NCBI RefSeq assembly: GCF_001766235.1
Contig: NZ_CP015164.1
Span: 2,135,001 to 2,199,000, forward strand
Length of the DNA: 64,000 nucleotides
Reading direction: 5' to 3'
From: Acetobacter ascendens
GTDB taxonomy: Bacteria > Pseudomonadota > Alphaproteobacteria > Acetobacterales > Acetobacteraceae
Positions within the stretch are counted from its first letter, which is position 1; every line of letters starts with the position of its first letter. The translations under genes and the position numbers were made by a program. Below, one piece after another: positions 52,450-61,846 of this stretch. The notes under the pieces are model-generated. The model had not been told where the DNA came from and did no database searches. It was given only the letters and a program-made list of their open reading frames with translations.

Positions 52450-52670
52450 TATGCTGTCTCCAGCGGCGCTCCACGAGAACGCAGCAGTTCTATTTCTGCA
52501 GGGTTACTCACAACCTCCCCTGCGCTCCATTCGAACCGGCCACGATTGAATTCTTCCTCAATGAAGCCAAAAGGCCGCAGAAGCCGCACTGCCTGCACAG
52601 GAGCGGGTTTTTTCTCGTCCTGCGCAGGAGGAACGGCTGGTTTAGCCGCCCCGCGCCGCGCTTGGCTCAT
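52449..52670 (-). CDS. capsid-proximal small protein
   Basis: 73 residues: basic Pro/Ala-rich start, then VRLLRPFGFIEEEFNRGRFE, FEWSAGEVVSNPAEIELLRS. Similar short proteins lie after capsid genes. Function unknown. Confidence 0.6.
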   Translation of the reverse strand: MSQARRGAAKPAVPPAQDEKKPAPVQAVRLLRPFGFIEEEFNRGRFEWSAGEVVSNPAEIELLRSRGAPLETA

Positions 52671-54064
52671 CAGGCTGTAGCGCCCAGAGATGTTGCGCCA
52701 AGGCTTTCAATCACCACGCCACGCTTAAGGTAGCTGTTGGTCGCCGTGGGAATGATCGTTGTATTGGCCGTCAGGTCAGTTGGCAGAGCAAAGCCACCAA
52801 TCCAAGACCAAGACTGCGCAATGATCTGCCCCAGACGATCCAGCGGCGGACGGGTAACCATCAGCACATCATCAATATGCTCCACCTCACCCGGAAGATC
52901 GGCATATGCCTGCGCCATGTTGGCATAGTCGCCCTCGATCAGCGCACCCGCACCACAGATGATGGCACGATGAATCTGGCCCTGCCCCAGAGACGCCTGC
53001 TGCGGGGCTTCCGTGGTCGGGATAAACCGGATGCCCAGCAGTTCGAACACCTGACCTGTCCGGTATTCATCAGACCCATACTGACCGCGATACAGCAGCT
53101 TGAAATCAGGATCGCGGAATAGGCCGAGAAGCTGGGAGTTGTCGAGAAAGCAGTTGAAGCAACCACCAATCGTCGGAACGTTGTTGTTGCGCAACGCAGC
53201 AACTGCCCCCAGCATGGTGTCGATGGTCAGGTAATCACCTGTCACCACATTGCCATTGGCGTCTTTGGAGCCCGATGCCAGAAGTCCTGCTGTTGTGGCA
53301 CGACCATTCGGGCGCAGAACCAGAGGTGCAGTTGCAGCAACCACCGCAGCATTCAAGGCCGCATCAGTTGTCGCAACATTCTCAGAGAACGTCAGCGTGC
53401 CAGAAATACCGCCCGGTGCCTTGCTGACGTTTGTCGCATCTGCAGCAACATTAACCAGCGTATAAGAGCCGGAACCAACGGTAACAGTCATGCCACTGGT
53501 TGCAGAAACCGGGATAACCTGCCCCATGCTATTCATGACGCGCTGGAAACCACGGATATCATCAACCTGAACGGTTGTGCCTGCGGCTGCCAGCGCTGTG
53601 GTTACGCGGGTGTTCCCGCCCAGATACCCACCAACACCACCAATAGCGCCGCCAAATAGGGAATTACGCGCCAAACGGTCAAGAGACTGACGGGCGTTAA
53701 TACCCAGAACCTGTGCATTTTCGACAAACTGGTTCGCAATTCCGACACCTTCCGTGACCTGATTGAGGTCCATCGTGTTACCGAACTGCGCAATTTCCAG
53801 CGTGTACTGTTCCACAGACCATTCCGTGGGAGACATGCCGTTATCGAAATTGCTGTTGGCCGCGGGATTGAGCGGAGTTTCAACCGGTGCCAGCAAACCA
53901 CGGCGTGTATCCGTAATCGTCTGGCCAATACGGGCAGGAAAATCCATGCGGTCAGCAACGGAGCGAAAGCCAAGCTTGGATTCAAGGCTAGCTTCAAACG
54001 CACGGGCCAGAAAGCCCTGCTGGATAATGGGTTGTAGTGCTGCGGGGAAATCGGCAATTGCCAT
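52670..54064 (-). CDS. major capsid protein
   Basis: 464 residues directly downstream of the scaffold gene. PARIGQTITDTRRGLLAPVE and GNTMDLNQVTEGVGIANQF near the N-terminus, a G/T/V-rich insertion in the middle, and FELLGIRFIPTTEAPQQ in the C-terminal half. Fits an HK97-fold capsid with an inserted domain. Confidence 0.8.
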   Translation of the reverse strand: MAIADFPAALQPIIQQGFLARAFEASLESKLGFRSVADRMDFPARIGQTITDTRRGLLAPVETPLNPAANSNFDNGMSPTEWSVEQYTLEIAQFGNTMDLNQVTEGVGIANQFVENAQVLGINARQSLDRLARNSLFGGAIGGVGGYLGGNTRVTTALAAAGTTVQVDDIRGFQRVMNSMGQVIPVSATSGMTVTVGSGSYTLVNVAADATNVSKAPGGISGTLTFSENVATTDAALNAAVVAATAPLVLRPNGRATTAGLLASGSKDANGNVVTGDYLTIDTMLGAVAALRNNNVPTIGGCFNCFLDNSQLLGLFRDPDFKLLYRGQYGSDEYRTGQVFELLGIRFIPTTEAPQQASLGQGQIHRAIICGAGALIEGDYANMAQAYADLPGEVEHIDDVLMVTRPPLDRLGQIIAQSWSWIGGFALPTDLTANTTIIPTATNSYLKRGVVIESLGATSLGATA

Positions 54065-54144
54065 TTCGTTATCTCACTGTTTGCAGAGTCATTGCTACAG
54101 CGCCCGCAGCATCAGCCGCTGGGCGAGACTGCATCAGCAGTCGG

Positions 54145-54789
54145 TTAGGATGGTGTAAAAAGTTTGGGGTTAAGTCCCGCTGCCTGCGCTTTGGCCGCCA
54201 CTTCTTCTGGCGTTGCCTTGCGCGCATCAAACGGTTCAGACTTACCCGGCTTAGGGTCTGGCGCCGTTTTGGTGGTGCCGGTTTTGGTGCCGGGCTCAAC
54301 GGGTTGAGTGAACAGATAGCCACGGCTTTCTTTCGCTGCGTCCATCACAGCATCCAGCCCTTCGATCTGCCCATTCTCGCCCATCTTGACCTCAGAAAGA
54401 TCAATCAGCCGCACCACATCATCAGGAGAAACAGCGCCCAGCTTGGTTGCCAGCGCCTTGGCTTCTGCCCGAATGACGGCCTGATCCGCTTGCGCCTTGG
54501 ACTGCGCGACTGCCGTTTGCGCCTCAGTCTTCGAAGCTTCAACGGCCTGCTGTGCCTCAGCCAGCTTACCTTCAAAGTCGGACTTCTGCTGTGCAAGCTG
54601 CCCTTTGAAGCCATCACGGGCTTTAATGGCCGCATCACGCTCAGCACGCACTGCATCCACATCTTCCCGCGCAGCCTTAAGCTCGTTACGCACAGTCACA
54701 AGGTCGGCACGCGCACGCGCCAATTCACGCGGCGTGTTAGGATCAGCGCCACCGTTCCCAGCATCAGCAGGGTTTGCATTATCGGACAT
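54145..54789 (-). CDS. capsid scaffold protein
   Basis: 214 residues, long coiled coil (about 20-135: ARARADLVTVRNELKAARED, AERDAAIKARDGFKGQLAQQ) with an acidic/Gly start and a basic C-terminus, as in internal scaffolds. Between portal and capsid genes. Terminator upstream. Confidence 0.75.
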   Translation of the reverse strand: MSDNANPADAGNGGADPNTPRELARARADLVTVRNELKAAREDVDAVRAERDAAIKARDGFKGQLAQQKSDFEGKLAEAQQAVEASKTEAQTAVAQSKAQADQAVIRAEAKALATKLGAVSPDDVVRLIDLSEVKMGENGQIEGLDAVMDAAKESRGYLFTQPVEPGTKTGTTKTAPDPKPGKSEPFDARKATPEEVAAKAQAAGLNPKLFTPS

Positions 54790-54808
54790 CAGTCCCTCAC
54801 TTGTTGAT

Positions 54809-54830
54809 TAAAAAACCGGCATCAGCCGGA
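54809..54830 (-). terminator. terminator between portal and scaffold genes
   Basis: Minus strand CCGGC-TGAT-GCCGG-TTTTTT directly before the scaffold gene. It could tune portal versus capsid expression. Confidence 0.7.
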
Positions 54831-54834
54831 AGCG

Positions 54835-56352
54835 TCAGGCCGTAACCTGATGCGTCTCTGTTTTCCCAACGCCCGCTGCCGCACGCACCGCTTTGGTCGC
54901 GGCTGCGTCTGCATTCCGGGCAGCTTGTATTGTTGGGTCTTGTAGTTCTGCCTGCACCCGCTCCCACTCAGTGGCGGGGTCTGCGCAGCCAGTCTTGGCC
55001 GCGAATATCGAGCATGCGCTTTCGTTCGAAAGGATGCCGCCCTTTACCGCTGTCACAAGGGCCTGTGACAACTGCAAAATCTCACCATCAGTTGCGGAAA
55101 AATACGGCGGCCATTCCAACGCCAGACCAGCATCATCTAGCGTGACACGCTCGCCATCAACCTGAATACCACCCTCAATTGCCAGAGAGAAATCGCAGAT
55201 CATCCGATACAGCGAAAGTAAAGCACCTTCGCCATAAGACAGACGCATCCGGTCCGCGAGCCACACGAGTGACTGACACATCATCTCCATAGCCCGGCCA
55301 GATTGCGCAGCACTGATCTTATCAGCATGCGCCCTGTTGCCGTGCAGGATTTCCAGAACCAGCGCACGCAATTCGCGCCAGTATTCCATCACCGTGCCAG
55401 CAGAACTGCCGTTGATCTCCAGCATTTTCGCGCTGGCTTTCTCGGGCAGAACAATCGCCGTTGCAGAGCCACCTTCGCTGGCTGGTGCATCACCACCACC
55501 CGCAGGGTCGCCACCTACACCAGTAATCACCAGCTTAGGGTCAGAGCAGTATTTCAGACCACGTCCAACCTGCGAAAGCTGGTAATCACCCTCAATAACC
55601 GTATCAATCGCACGCTCAAAAGTGCATGGCCCATCTGGATCCTGCCCTGGCGGCGCTAGGTTTCGCACCCACACAATCGGCACAAAGCCCAAGCCGTGCG
55701 GCGGACCGCTGCGCTCGGTATCCACTTCCGGGTCAGCATCACTGGTTGCTAGCCATGGCTTGTAAACGCGGCTTTCAGTTCGCGTCCATTCACGGCGATA
55801 CCAGTAATCGACAGCGTCGCTTCCCTCTGGAATAGCATACCCCAGAGCACGCACCTGACGGCCCTTGATAAGATACTGGCTGACAACCTGCACCAGATCA
55901 CCCTTGGCGTCCAATTCAGGCTCCAGATATGGCGTATCCAGCACAGAAACCGACAAAGCCCCGTCAACCGCCTCAACCAGCAATGCGGCAGAACCGATAG
56001 AGCCTTTGAGAACGGCTTCCATTAGAACCGCAGGCAACTGGCACTCTCGTGTAATGCTGGAAAGCGCTTCTGCTGTGTCAGGGCTATCGCATTTCAGTGT
56101 TGGCCAATGCGTTTCACCGAATGTCAGGCTGGCCGCATCCTCAACCACAACTGTGCATAGATGCGAACGCACAGACGGCCTGCGCTGGGAGAGCGGGATA
56201 TACTCATCGTTATTCCACTCCTTCGAGAACGGATACGGCAGCGCGTCATACATCGTGCCGTCACGCACAGCAGACAGACGCAGCAACCGCTGGGCCCGCG
56301 CAGATACCTGCTGCGGCACCAGAATTGTTTCCTGTAATTCCTGCCAATCCAT
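54835..56352 (-). CDS. portal protein
   Basis: 505 residues downstream of TerL. PYPFSKEWNNDEYIPLSQRR at the start, GLGFVPIVWVRNLAPPGQD in the middle and a helical stem-like region with SQVGRGLKYCSDPKLVITG. Length and position fit an SPP1-type portal, the ring through which DNA is packaged. Confidence 0.82.
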   Translation of the reverse strand: MDWQELQETILVPQQVSARAQRLLRLSAVRDGTMYDALPYPFSKEWNNDEYIPLSQRRPSVRSHLCTVVVEDAASLTFGETHWPTLKCDSPDTAEALSSITRECQLPAVLMEAVLKGSIGSAALLVEAVDGALSVSVLDTPYLEPELDAKGDLVQVVSQYLIKGRQVRALGYAIPEGSDAVDYWYRREWTRTESRVYKPWLATSDADPEVDTERSGPPHGLGFVPIVWVRNLAPPGQDPDGPCTFERAIDTVIEGDYQLSQVGRGLKYCSDPKLVITGVGGDPAGGGDAPASEGGSATAIVLPEKASAKMLEINGSSAGTVMEYWRELRALVLEILHGNRAHADKISAAQSGRAMEMMCQSLVWLADRMRLSYGEGALLSLYRMICDFSLAIEGGIQVDGERVTLDDAGLALEWPPYFSATDGEILQLSQALVTAVKGGILSNESACSIFAAKTGCADPATEWERVQAELQDPTIQAARNADAAATKAVRAAAGVGKTETHQVTA

Positions 56353-57665
56353 TATCTGCTCAGTGAGAACCGTTTGTTTGTTACGAAGCGGGCTGGTGGA
56401 GGCGGATTTTTAACACCCCACATCAAATAACCTGTGGCATCAACGATATGATCATATCCGCTACGTTTGTCTGGCTCATTGGTGCCATCGCGGTAAGTCT
56501 GACGCTCATACGCTTCAATCGACTTCACGCACTTTGGATCCACAAACGCCCTTTTGGTTCCATCCGCGGCACAGAACATTCCATTTGTTACGTTAATTCG
56601 GTCACGTACCAATGGATGAGAGGGAGATGCCAAAACGTTAAACCCCTTGGCCTGCAGGATACTTATATCCGTTCGCCCTTGTGCTGATGTTTTCCGCTGG
56701 GCTCCTGCAGGGTCAGGATAAATCGTGATATGCGACACCTGACCGTCACGCCTGTAACGACGGATGATCTCGTCTGCCATTTCGTCCGTATTGGATGTTG
56801 GCATCACGATCTCGTCTACCTGCATCAAGAGGCCATCGCCTGACTTTTGCCAGACTGTGGCTGACATTGGATTGATGTTAAAATCCATGCCTATTAAAAG
56901 CGGCTGCCCTAGAATAAACGGACACGGCCGCACATTACCTGCGCGACTAAAGGCGTAAAGCACACGCCCCGCATACGTCTCGAACGATGCTTCGTATTCC
57001 TGCCGGAACTGCCGGATATCCATATCCCGCATAGCGGCCTGAACTTCATCAGACGGGATATTGCCACCAGCAAGCGATGTATAAAGGCACGACCACCAAC
57101 CACTTTCGTGCTGCGGCCCCGGCTGGCCACGCAAATACTCATCACGAAAATGATTAAAACCTTTGGGCGTGCCAATGAATAACGCGTGGCCACCAGCCGT
57201 TGAAAGCATTGGCCGGATCGTCTCTGTCCACGCCTCCAGCTTCACGTCAGCCCATTCATCACCCACAAAGAAATATAGGCCAGACCCACGCAGCGCATCG
57301 TAATTGTCTAGACCGACAATCCGAATGATATGATCCGATTTCAGGGTCATACTGCATTCAGTTTCGTTCGGTCGCTTAAGCAACCACTTCTCAGGAATGG
57401 CCCGCTTTAGACGGTTCCAGAAGTTCTTTTTTGCCTGCTTAAAAGTTGGGCTTCCGAACCAGATTTCATTTTCTGGATGCACATCATTTTTGACAGCCAT
57501 CCGAACCGCGCGCCGGATTTCCTCTTGAGCTAGAAATGTTTTGCCAAACCGGCGGCCACAAACAGCAGTCCGGAAACGACAATCAGGATGCCAGCCATGC
57601 TCGTAAATATTCCACTGCGGGTTCGTAAGCTTGGCACGCTCACCCTTCCGTAGTTTTTTCGCCAC
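56352..57665 (-). CDS. terminase large subunit
   Basis: 437 residues. ATPase: Walker A CGRRFGKT (about 36-43) and Walker B YFFVGDEW (about 131-138). Nuclease: GMDFNINPM (first Asp) and a late HIVDATGYLMWG. Packages DNA into the prohead with TerS and portal. One base shared with the portal start; overlaps TerS by 26 bp. Confidence 0.92.
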   Translation of the reverse strand: MAKKLRKGERAKLTNPQWNIYEHGWHPDCRFRTAVCGRRFGKTFLAQEEIRRAVRMAVKNDVHPENEIWFGSPTFKQAKKNFWNRLKRAIPEKWLLKRPNETECSMTLKSDHIIRIVGLDNYDALRGSGLYFFVGDEWADVKLEAWTETIRPMLSTAGGHALFIGTPKGFNHFRDEYLRGQPGPQHESGWWSCLYTSLAGGNIPSDEVQAAMRDMDIRQFRQEYEASFETYAGRVLYAFSRAGNVRPCPFILGQPLLIGMDFNINPMSATVWQKSGDGLLMQVDEIVMPTSNTDEMADEIIRRYRRDGQVSHITIYPDPAGAQRKTSAQGRTDISILQAKGFNVLASPSHPLVRDRINVTNGMFCAADGTKRAFVDPKCVKSIEAYERQTYRDGTNEPDKRSGYDHIVDATGYLMWGVKNPPPPARFVTNKRFSLSR

Positions 57666-58203
57666 GGTCTATCCGCTCTGGGTCTTGATCGTTCGCCATA
57701 TCATCAATCGCATCATCATCTTGAGGATCAGGCTTATCCAGCCCCAGATGCTTTGCCAGCGCAGTAAGAGCTGCGATCTTACTGTGTGATTTCACCTTGA
57801 TAGTGCGATCACCACTTTCATTGATGGACTCACTGATTTCAGAAATGGTCCGGCGAGCATCATCGGAAACATCATCCGTATCCTTTACAACCACCTGACC
57901 ATCTTTCACCGAAACAATGTCAGTGACGTCTGAAAAACCAATACGCGCAAACTCACGCAGCACATTTTCTTTCGTGATTGCGTAGCGTTCCATGATCTTG
58001 TCAGTACGTTTTTTGGCTCTTTGGTGGGCCTCATGAATAACCTGTGCAACTCGCGTGCTTTTCAGCATACGCGCGCCGTTGGTCCAAGCGGTCTTTTCAT
58101 TGGCCGCTTTACTATACACCGCACGATATGCCGCTACGACATTTTCCCCATTCGACAGGTATTCTTCTACGAACCGCCGCTGTTTTGGCGTAAGGTTCGC
58201 CAT
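57640..58203 (-). CDS. terminase small subunit
   Basis: 187 residues. LTPKQRRFVEEYLSNGENVV AAYRA-type N-terminal helix-turn-helix (Terminase_2), a helical middle and acidic end. Recognises the packaging site. Confidence 0.88.
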   Translation of the reverse strand: MANLTPKQRRFVEEYLSNGENVVAAYRAVYSKAANEKTAWTNGARMLKSTRVAQVIHEAHQRAKKRTDKIMERYAITKENVLREFARIGFSDVTDIVSVKDGQVVVKDTDDVSDDARRTISEISESINESGDRTIKVKSHSKIAALTALAKHLGLDKPDPQDDDAIDDMANDQDPERIDRGEKTTEG

Positions 58204-58355
58204 GCATTTTTACCGGATACCCGATCTCCTGAAATGCGCTTCCTGCCTTAACGCTGCTAATTTAAGGCGGCACGTTTTACCCATGCCGTTGACTAAAACC
58301 TACCTAACGGGAGCCAACGGTTAGAGAGAACAGGATTGCGATGTGCGCTACATCG

Positions 58356-58700
58356 TTAAGAGTGGCCGCCCCCGAAACTGTTTTCGAACTGCCGCAACAT
58401 TGCTTCACGCTGAACACGCCCATCGACTGCAATCAGCAGCGCATTGGAAGCGCGGCCTGATACATTCCCGCGCATCAAACCAAACCGTGGCCAACACCGG
58501 ATACGCACATCAGGACGAAGCCCCGCGCTCGCGCATTCCATCATAGACAGCGGCAAGTCTGCACGGTGCCATGTATTTTCTGTTGCAGGCATGATGTCGC
58601 AAAGAAGCGACAGGCCGGACACAATACCAACACACAGGGAATCACGGCGCTTGAAACGCACTATGTCGCCACGCCTGAGTATCTGCTTTTGTCCGGGCAA
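58356..58700 (-). CDS. early prophage protein, KOW-like start
   Basis: Up to 114 residues. RRGDIVRFKRRDSLCVGIVS resembles a KOW/SH3-like start, followed by an R-rich part with two Cys. The start is uncertain: the frame begins at a TTG next to a terminator, and an internal ATG (58592) would drop the KOW-like part. The 150 bp downstream hold only a 24-codon open frame (58210-58284). Confidence 0.45.
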   Translation of the reverse strand: MPGQKQILRRGDIVRFKRRDSLCVGIVSGLSLLCDIMPATENTWHRADLPLSMMECASAGLRPDVRIRCWPRFGLMRGNVSGRASNALLIAVDGRVQREAMLRQFENSFGGGHS

Positions 58701-58725
58701 AGAAAAAGCCGCACTGTGGCGGCTT
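58701..58725 (-). terminator. terminator after the 58750 gene
   Basis: Minus strand AAGCCGCCACAGTGCGGCTT followed by TTTC. A possible end of the early transcript. Confidence 0.65.
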
Positions 58726-58749
58726 GTGAACGTAGTTATTGCATTGTGG

Positions 58750-59304
58750 TTAAACGTATACAGAAACCTCGCTAGGGGTACAAGTCTTTTTATTTTTGCA
58801 CCGCAGCAACCTATAGAACTCGTTCAACTGGCCCAGCAGCATTGCGCATTGTGCCGATATTTTTCTATGAGCTGATCCAGATGATACGCGCGGAAAGAAC
58901 ATCTCCCCCAACTGCCGAAAACTCAACTCATCTACCAACATCAAGCGCAAAATCTGGTTTGCCCGCTCACCTAGCGCATCGCGCACGTCCAAAATTCGTT
59001 CTAGCGCCACGGCACGCGTCATATTCCAAGAAAGATCATCATGCTTCACAGTTGTGTCCGACACATGATTTTCTGGAAACTCGATAATGCCTTCATACGC
59101 AAAGGTATAATCCCGATACCAACGCTCCCCTGCGTTTGCATCGTCCTGCGTGATATCGCCAGCGTTAAGCAATGATTGCACGGTTGTCAGAACGCGAGGC
59201 GGCTTTCCGCGAGTGAAAACAGATTTAGCCGCCCGTTCAGGCGTAGGTCCATTATCCTGTGCATGGGGAATAATGTAGCGTGGTTTTGTTGCGACCTTCT
59301 GCAT
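58750..59304 (-). CDS. late-region regulator-like protein with sigma-type HTH
   Basis: 184 residues; a conserved middle NAGERWYRDYTFAYEGI and a C-terminal helix-turn-helix-like ILRLMLVDELSFRQLGEMFF. Located last in the early region just before the packaging genes, the place of late transcription activators. Start 59304 taken at MQKVATK, two nt after the previous stop. Confidence 0.6.
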   Translation of the reverse strand: MQKVATKPRYIIPHAQDNGPTPERAAKSVFTRGKPPRVLTTVQSLLNAGDITQDDANAGERWYRDYTFAYEGIIEFPENHVSDTTVKHDDLSWNMTRAVALERILDVRDALGERANQILRLMLVDELSFRQLGEMFFPRVSSGSAHRKISAQCAMLLGQLNEFYRLLRCKNKKTCTPSEVSVYV

Positions 59305-59305
59305 A

Positions 59306-59398
59306 TTACCCACCCAATCCTGCAATAATTTCGAAAAACGCCAACACCAGCCAGAGGCCGATCACGATGCGTGGCGGTGTGCGGTCAGTCGCGCGCAT
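59306..59398 (-). CDS. 30-aa membrane peptide
   Basis: MRATDRTPPRIVIGLWLVLA ... one membrane segment, ending IIAGLGG. Starts inside the end of the upstream small gene and stops 2 nt before the next. The tight packing supports it. Confidence 0.5.
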   Translation of the reverse strand: MRATDRTPPRIVIGLWLVLAFFEIIAGLGG

Positions 59399-59546
59399 TC
59401 TTGAGCAGCTCTTTCTGCGCCTCAGTCAACGGCACACCAGCCCGCACATTCTGCAACGCACAGGCCACATTCCAATCAACTGGCGCTGTGTATGTTTCCA
59501 CATTGCCGGGCTTTAGAAAGTCTGGGAGGTTTTCGCGCCATTTCAT
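59385..59546 (-). CDS. small prophage protein (53 aa)
   Basis: MKWRENLPDFLKPGNVETYT ... PLTEAQKELLKNARD. Predicted two helices. No clear ribosome-binding site. Overlaps the next small gene by 14 bp. Confidence 0.5.
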   Translation of the reverse strand: MKWRENLPDFLKPGNVETYTAPVDWNVACALQNVRAGVPLTEAQKELLKNARD

Positions 59547-59589
59547 ACGCAGATGGAATCACAAACCGCCCAGAAAGTACAGGGAAAAC

Positions 59590-59757
59590 TTACCCTCCCG
59601 GCCCCTTCATCCAATCATCCCGAAGCGGTAGGATTTCCTCATCCAGCAACCCCGGATCTGGCTCATGTATGGGCGGCAGATCGGTGCGTGGTTCCTGTGT
59701 GGCCTCACGCTGATTTGTCGGCCATTCGTGCCAGCCTATTAGGTCGGTGTTGGTCAT
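59590..59757 (-). CDS. small acidic prophage protein (55 aa)
   Basis: MTNTDLIGWHEWPTNQREAT ... DEEILPLRDDW. ATG 59757 overlaps the upstream stop (ATGA). Function unknown. Confidence 0.5.
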   Translation of the reverse strand: MTNTDLIGWHEWPTNQREATQEPRTDLPPIHEPDPGLLDEEILPLRDDWMKGPGG

Positions 59758-60017
59758 GAAATTTCCTTCCAATGAGTGGGCTGAACAGAAGACTTTCCAT
59801 CTTCATTTGAAGTCCAACAAACACCATCGGTCCAGCAATCTGGCGGCTCTTGATCTTCAGCAAAATTCCACGCGCCGCAAAACTCCCCGTTCTCATCCAC
59901 ATAATGATCGAACCAAGAGATGATATTATCTTCACCGTGGCCGGGAATACGCGCTTGAATAGCGGTTCCATCCATTGGCGCAGCGTGCATTGGCTTCCAT
60001 TCGTTTAATTCACACAT
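59754..60017 (-). CDS. DUF551-like prophage protein
   Basis: 87 residues beginning MCELNEWKPMHAAPMDGTAI, a motif common in small phage early proteins, and ISWFDHYVDENGEFCGAWN. Function unknown. Confidence 0.6.
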   Translation of the reverse strand: MCELNEWKPMHAAPMDGTAIQARIPGHGEDNIISWFDHYVDENGEFCGAWNFAEDQEPPDCWTDGVCWTSNEDGKSSVQPTHWKEIS

Positions 60018-60083
60018 ACCCCTAAAATCCCCATATCTTCCCGCAGAGTGTACCGTAGCCGCTCATGCGGTCATTTATCGTTC

Positions 60084-60827
60084 TCACGCTCTAACCGCTC
60101 TCTCCGCGAAACCTCGCGCCTTTTTACGGCATACCGCTGCATGTTGCGCCTCTAGGTTCGTAATCAGCGGCTCCAACCATGCCTGAGCTTCCGGGCCTGC
60201 CGTTTCGAGCTGACGGCGATACTCGGCAATGCGCTGGCGCAGGCTCGGCTGATCTGGCTGGAGCCGCTTCACGGCATCCTTGGGCTGAACTGGCTGGCGC
60301 CCCTTCCACGCGTTGACAGCACACTCAACGGCAGCGCGTTCTTCCGCCGTGCGGCGCTTGGGTGCTTCCTTGGCCGCCTCGGACAACTTCACCACCTTGC
60401 GGGCCGCGTGAACCTGCCAGCGGATTTTCTCGGCAAACGGCAATAGGTGAGCGTAAAGCTCCGCCGGTGCAGGCCAGAACTTGCCACGCTCACCAGAGCG
60501 GGCCCATGCCCTACGCGCTTCTGGGCACCACACGGCTGCTGGCAGATCGCCGCAAACTTCCACCATAGCCTCGGCCTGCTGGCGAGCCCGCACTTCATCC
60601 GGCCCATTCACCACCAACCCAGCCAGCTTTTTCAGCCACGCGGCAATTAGCACGGGGTCGGCAGGCTGGAGCGCAACGCCCGCAACGGCCCGCGCTTCGG
60701 CAACGCGCTGCGGCGTCAGGTCGCGGACCTGCAATGGCACGCTGTTGCGGACGGCATCGAGCAACACACTCAAATCCGGGCTGGGCTGGCGAATGGCTGA
60801 TGGTGCGAGTGTCGAAATTGCGTTCAT
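60084..60827 (-). CDS. prophage early protein, possible replication accessory
   Basis: 247 residues, largely helical. LIAAWLKKLAGLVVNGPDEV and SGERGKFWPAPAELYAHLLP resemble helicase-loader/replication-partner proteins that follow a DUF1376-type gene. No ATPase motif, so the role is inferred from position. A 21-codon frame lies between it and 60017. Confidence 0.55.
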   Translation of the reverse strand: MNAISTLAPSAIRQPSPDLSVLLDAVRNSVPLQVRDLTPQRVAEARAVAGVALQPADPVLIAAWLKKLAGLVVNGPDEVRARQQAEAMVEVCGDLPAAVWCPEARRAWARSGERGKFWPAPAELYAHLLPFAEKIRWQVHAARKVVKLSEAAKEAPKRRTAEERAAVECAVNAWKGRQPVQPKDAVKRLQPDQPSLRQRIAEYRRQLETAGPEAQAWLEPLITNLEAQHAAVCRKKARGFAERAVRA

Positions 60828-60830
60828 CGG

Positions 60831-61724
60831 TCAAACTCCGGGAATGTCGGGCACACCGGCCCATGCGTCAGCCACACGGTCTGCGCGAGATTTCGGGGCG
60901 CTCCCCACGATGTGGGCAGATGGGATTGTTCCACTGGCCAAGGCCTGCGTGACGGGGCTGTTGAACCACGCTGGCGGTTTGCCCTTCCCGCCAAAGCGCG
61001 ATTTCTCCCGAACGGTGCCGAGGATGATCTCGGTTGCGGTCTCGAACGAATATCCACGGGCAGACGCATCAGCCAGCCATTGGCGCACGCAGTCAGCCCG
61101 CACCATCGACCGGACCGGATTGTTGCCCGTGGCGGCGATCACGTCTTCGGCCAATTCCTGCCACCGGTCGGCAATCGGTTTTTCGATTTCGGTCGCGCGA
61201 TTACAACCTACATCCGAACGTAGTGAGGTTATACTCTCCCTCTCCCTCTCCCTTGCATTGCCGCGGGATATGCCACGGCATTCATCTGTCATTGCCGCTT
61301 CATCATCTCCGGCATTGCCAATGCTACTTTTTTCCTTATTCCAGCGCTTTGCCGCGCGAGCCTTTTGAGCAAGACGGGCCTTCCATGCATGGCGCGCTTT
61401 TTCAGAAATTACAGGATGATATAAGCGCCCATCGGAACACTTTACCCAGCCCTTCAGTGCCATGGCGCGGATCTTCTTCCAGCGCGTACCAGCCCCGGAT
61501 AGATGAGATAGAACCCTATCGTCATCTGGCAGGCTAGCCGCAGGCAGTTGAATCCACGACTTGCACCAGAGAGCAACTGCGGCCTTAAATTCGTCACCTG
61601 AGGATATAGCGAACAGATCACTATCAATCAGCCGCACTACATCAAGCGGCATAAATGGCAGACCACGCAAATCGCAATCTTCTGGCGTCAACGGCTCTTG
61701 CATGGTACAGAAACTCTCAGCCAT
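60831..61724 (-). CDS. DUF1376-type replication protein
   Basis: 297 residues. N-terminal GLPFMPLDVVRLIDSDLFAI ... AAVALWCKSWIQLPAASLPD is the DUF1376/YdaU pattern. A charged linker follows (about 145-170, RERERES) and a C-terminal winged-helix-like part with FGGKGKPPAWFNSPV. Phage replication initiator-type. Start 61724 has GGAG upstream. Confidence 0.75.
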   Translation of the reverse strand: MAESFCTMQEPLTPEDCDLRGLPFMPLDVVRLIDSDLFAISSGDEFKAAVALWCKSWIQLPAASLPDDDRVLSHLSGAGTRWKKIRAMALKGWVKCSDGRLYHPVISEKARHAWKARLAQKARAAKRWNKEKSSIGNAGDDEAAMTDECRGISRGNARERERESITSLRSDVGCNRATEIEKPIADRWQELAEDVIAATGNNPVRSMVRADCVRQWLADASARGYSFETATEIILGTVREKSRFGGKGKPPAWFNSPVTQALASGTIPSAHIVGSAPKSRADRVADAWAGVPDIPGV

Positions 61725-61751
61725 GTCTTGTTACTCCAAGATTGTGGTCAG

Positions 61752-61784
61752 AAGGCCGCCCGGTTCCCCCGAACCAGCGGCCTT
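61752..61784. terminator. hairpin between early genes
   Basis: AAGGCCGC ... GCGGCCTT enclosing GGTTC / GGAACC. Strong on both strands, no T run. In the 120-bp gap between the RusA-like and DUF1376 genes. May be an attenuator. Confidence 0.5.
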
Positions 61785-61846
61785 CGTCATATTAGCAGGG
61801 TTGCGCCCCGTTGGGTACGGGGTCGCAGGTGAAAAGTTGCTGATAA

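Noticed and set aside
58210-58284. 24-codon frame (MGKTCRLKLAALRQEAHF...)
   Set aside because: Weak start signal and very short; only mentioned, not called.
60018-60083. 21-codon GTG frame after the 60084 gene
   Set aside because: Too short and unsupported, despite GTGA overlap.
60481-61368. Long plus-strand frame (295 codons)
   Set aside because: Antisense to the two replication-type genes; no domain and shadow-like composition.
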